A stretch of DNA of 64,000 nucleotides, from assembly GCA_937958045.1 (NCBI GenBank), contig CALFXL010000059.1, positions 1-64,000 of the forward strand. Direction: 5' to 3'. The notes below the pieces were generated by a model. It worked only from the letters and a program-made list of their open reading frames with translations. It was not told the DNA's origin and ran no database searches. Below are positions 62,858 through 64,000 of the stretch, piece after piece; the stretch's first letter is position 1; each line of letters opens with the position of its first letter. The position numbers and the translations under genes are program-made. Source of the DNA: an uncultured Opitutaceae bacterium. Its GTDB lineage: Bacteria; Verrucomicrobiota; Verrucomicrobiia; Opitutales; Opitutaceae.

Positions 62858-63928
62858 TCACAACGCGTAACCGATGGAGCTTGTGATGCGTTGATCGGTG
62901 CGCAGCTCGGGATCGGCCACGCTGTTGTCGTACTCGAACTCGTAGCGGATGTTGAGCGACACGCGATTGCTTACGCGGCCCTGCAGTGAGGTGTTGAAAC
63001 GGATGCGGTAGTTTTCCGTCGTCTGCGAGCCCTGCACGATCGGGTTGGTGGAGTAGAGGATGTTGGACTCCTGCAAGAGCGAGAGGCGGCCGTTGATCTT
63101 GTAACTATAGTCTTGGAAAAACTCGCTGAGATAAACGACGTCCTCCGTGATGCCCTCCACCTGGCGATATTGCGCGGTGGCGCCGAGGCCGGCGTTGAGC
63201 ACGTGGCGTTGATGCTGGAAAATGCGGTAACCGAGACCGGCGTTTTGCTCGAAGCTGTTGTCGATGTTTTTGACCTGGTCGGAGAGATAGCTGCTCAACG
63301 TCTGCGTGAACATGCGTTCGCCGAACTCGTGGCGCCAACGGAAGGAGCCTTCGTAGCGTTCGGAGTTCACTTGGTCGTTTTGTTTGCCGTAGAGCGCGCG
63401 AGCGGACGCTTTGTAGAGATTGGCGGTCTGCGCGTTGTTTTCCAAATCGATGCGCAGCGAGCCGCTGAGCACATCGCGGCGTCCGGATTGTTGCTGATAA
63501 CCAAACTCCAATTTGCCTTTCCAGCGCTTCTGCTTGGGCGCATCGGCGCTGGCGGTTTTGGCCGGAGCGGTGGATGGCGCGGGCGGAGGCTTGGAAGCGA
63601 CGGCGGCGGGCTGCTCGCCCTTCGCGGGCTTCGTCGCGGTCGCGTCGGTGGACGAGGCGGGTTTGGCGCCGGGTTGCGTGGGCGGCAGGCCGACGAGGCT
63701 CTCGACGGGCGTGTCGGGCACCTCGGCGACTTGCGCTTCGGTGGAGGGGATCAGGATCGTGCCGAGGACCGGCGATTTGAAATAGATGACACCGTTTTCG
63801 GTTTTCAGATGTTCCCCGCGGAGAATGTCGCCATTGCGCAGGCGCAGTTCAGTGGCGGCGGAGAGGGACAACGAAGCGGAACCGACGAGAGAAAAGAGAA
63901 AGAAGAATCTGAAAACGGAACGGAACAT
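62858..63928 (-). CDS. DUF481 family outer-membrane protein
   Basis: 356 residues. Signal peptide ends SLSAAT. An N-terminal motif, ELRLRNGDILRGEHLKTENG, is the small beta domain seen before DUF481. A low-complexity Pro/Ala/Lys linker (about 85-130) leads to a beta-barrel (KGKLEFGYQQQSGRRD to QRITSSIGYAL). The terminal Leu after Ala differs from the usual Phe. Function unknown. Bases 63929-64000 are its upstream region, with no gene seen. Confidence 0.87.
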   Translation of the reverse strand: MFRSVFRFFFLFSLVGSASLSLSAATELRLRNGDILRGEHLKTENGVIYFKSPVLGTILIPSTEAQVAEVPDTPVESLVGLPPTQPGAKPASSTDATATKPAKGEQPAAVASKPPPAPSTAPAKTASADAPKQKRWKGKLEFGYQQQSGRRDVLSGSLRIDLENNAQTANLYKASARALYGKQNDQVNSERYEGSFRWRHEFGERMFTQTLSSYLSDQVKNIDNSFEQNAGLGYRIFQHQRHVLNAGLGATAQYRQVEGITEDVVYLSEFFQDYSYKINGRLSLLQESNILYSTNPIVQGSQTTENYRIRFNTSLQGRVSNRVSLNIRYEFEYDNSVADPELRTDQRITSSIGYAL

Positions 63929-64000
63929 TCTGAGTTGAAGAAACGAAACAACCGCCGCGGCTTGACGCCTCGGGCGAGTGTTTTGATGCGGACGAAAATG

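Noticed and set aside
1..64000. tRNA or rRNA genes, insertion sequences, prophage genes
   Set aside because: No T-loop-like GGTTCGAATCC pattern, rRNA core, transposase or phage protein was seen on either strand by eye.

Overview
The window looks like a chromosomal segment of a GC-rich, polysaccharide-degrading Verrucomicrobia member, most likely Opitutales/Opitutaceae. This is inferred from gene content and style: long Ig/NHL-repeat surface enzymes with a glycine-rich C-terminal anchor, a TonB receptor with a carboxypeptidase-like N-domain, a beta-propeller hybrid kinase, a sucrose- or mannosylfructose-type solute pathway, and few clear Shine-Dalgarno sites. No database search was possible.

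Layout. 1-5.7 kb: a complete type II-C CRISPR-Cas locus, with an array of 13 identical 36-bp repeats and 12 spacers of exactly 30 bp, overlapping cas9-cas1-cas2 on the minus strand, and a divergent tracrRNA whose anti-repeat can be read directly. 5.7-9.6 kb: HIT protein, a decayed GxxExxY gene, an unknown protein, nrdR, trpG/pabA and tgt. 9.6-15.4 kb: PL10 pectate lyase, an exported sugar isomerase-like protein, and a two-gene solute operon (GT4 synthase, then a HAD-phosphatase/glycosidase fusion). 15.7-20.4 kb: hybrid sensor kinase and YceI. 20.5-26.2 kb: holA, pqiA-like, purB, pfp, ppnP. 26.9-41.3 kb: a pectin-utilisation pair, a TonB-dependent receptor followed 24 bp later by a 3642-residue multimodular reading frame carrying pectinesterase and pectate lyase domains. 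41.6-44.9 kb: rpmH-rnpA-yidD-yidC. 45.2-51.8 kb: yebC, metX, xylFGH and metW, with the xylose transporter lying between metX and metW. 52.2-57.8 kb: an ArsR regulator facing a DUF2892-MFP-RND-rhodanese operon. 57.9-64 kb: a frame-disrupted AAA ATPase, a TPR membrane protein, prmB, an M50 peptidase homologue, a rhomboid-like protein and a DUF481 protein.

How the genes fit together. PL10, the pectinesterase/PL1 giant protein, the TonB receptor and the XylFGH importer suggest a bacterium that lives on plant cell-wall pectin and pentoses. GT4 plus HAD-glycosidase would make, and perhaps recycle, a disaccharide solute. The CRISPR locus is an intact adaptive immune system.

Most unusual signals: (1) a dispersed 19-bp inverted-repeat motif, GTATCC-N7-GRNTAC, occurring at least eight times, mostly inside unrelated genes where it disturbs codon choice; (2) an in-frame fusion of two complete exported proteins across a T6 tract where removing one T would restore a stop codon and an ATGA gene junction; (3) a Tgt enzyme that has lost all three zinc-binding cysteines; (4) a tail-to-tail collision of about 240 bp between a TPR membrane gene and prmB.
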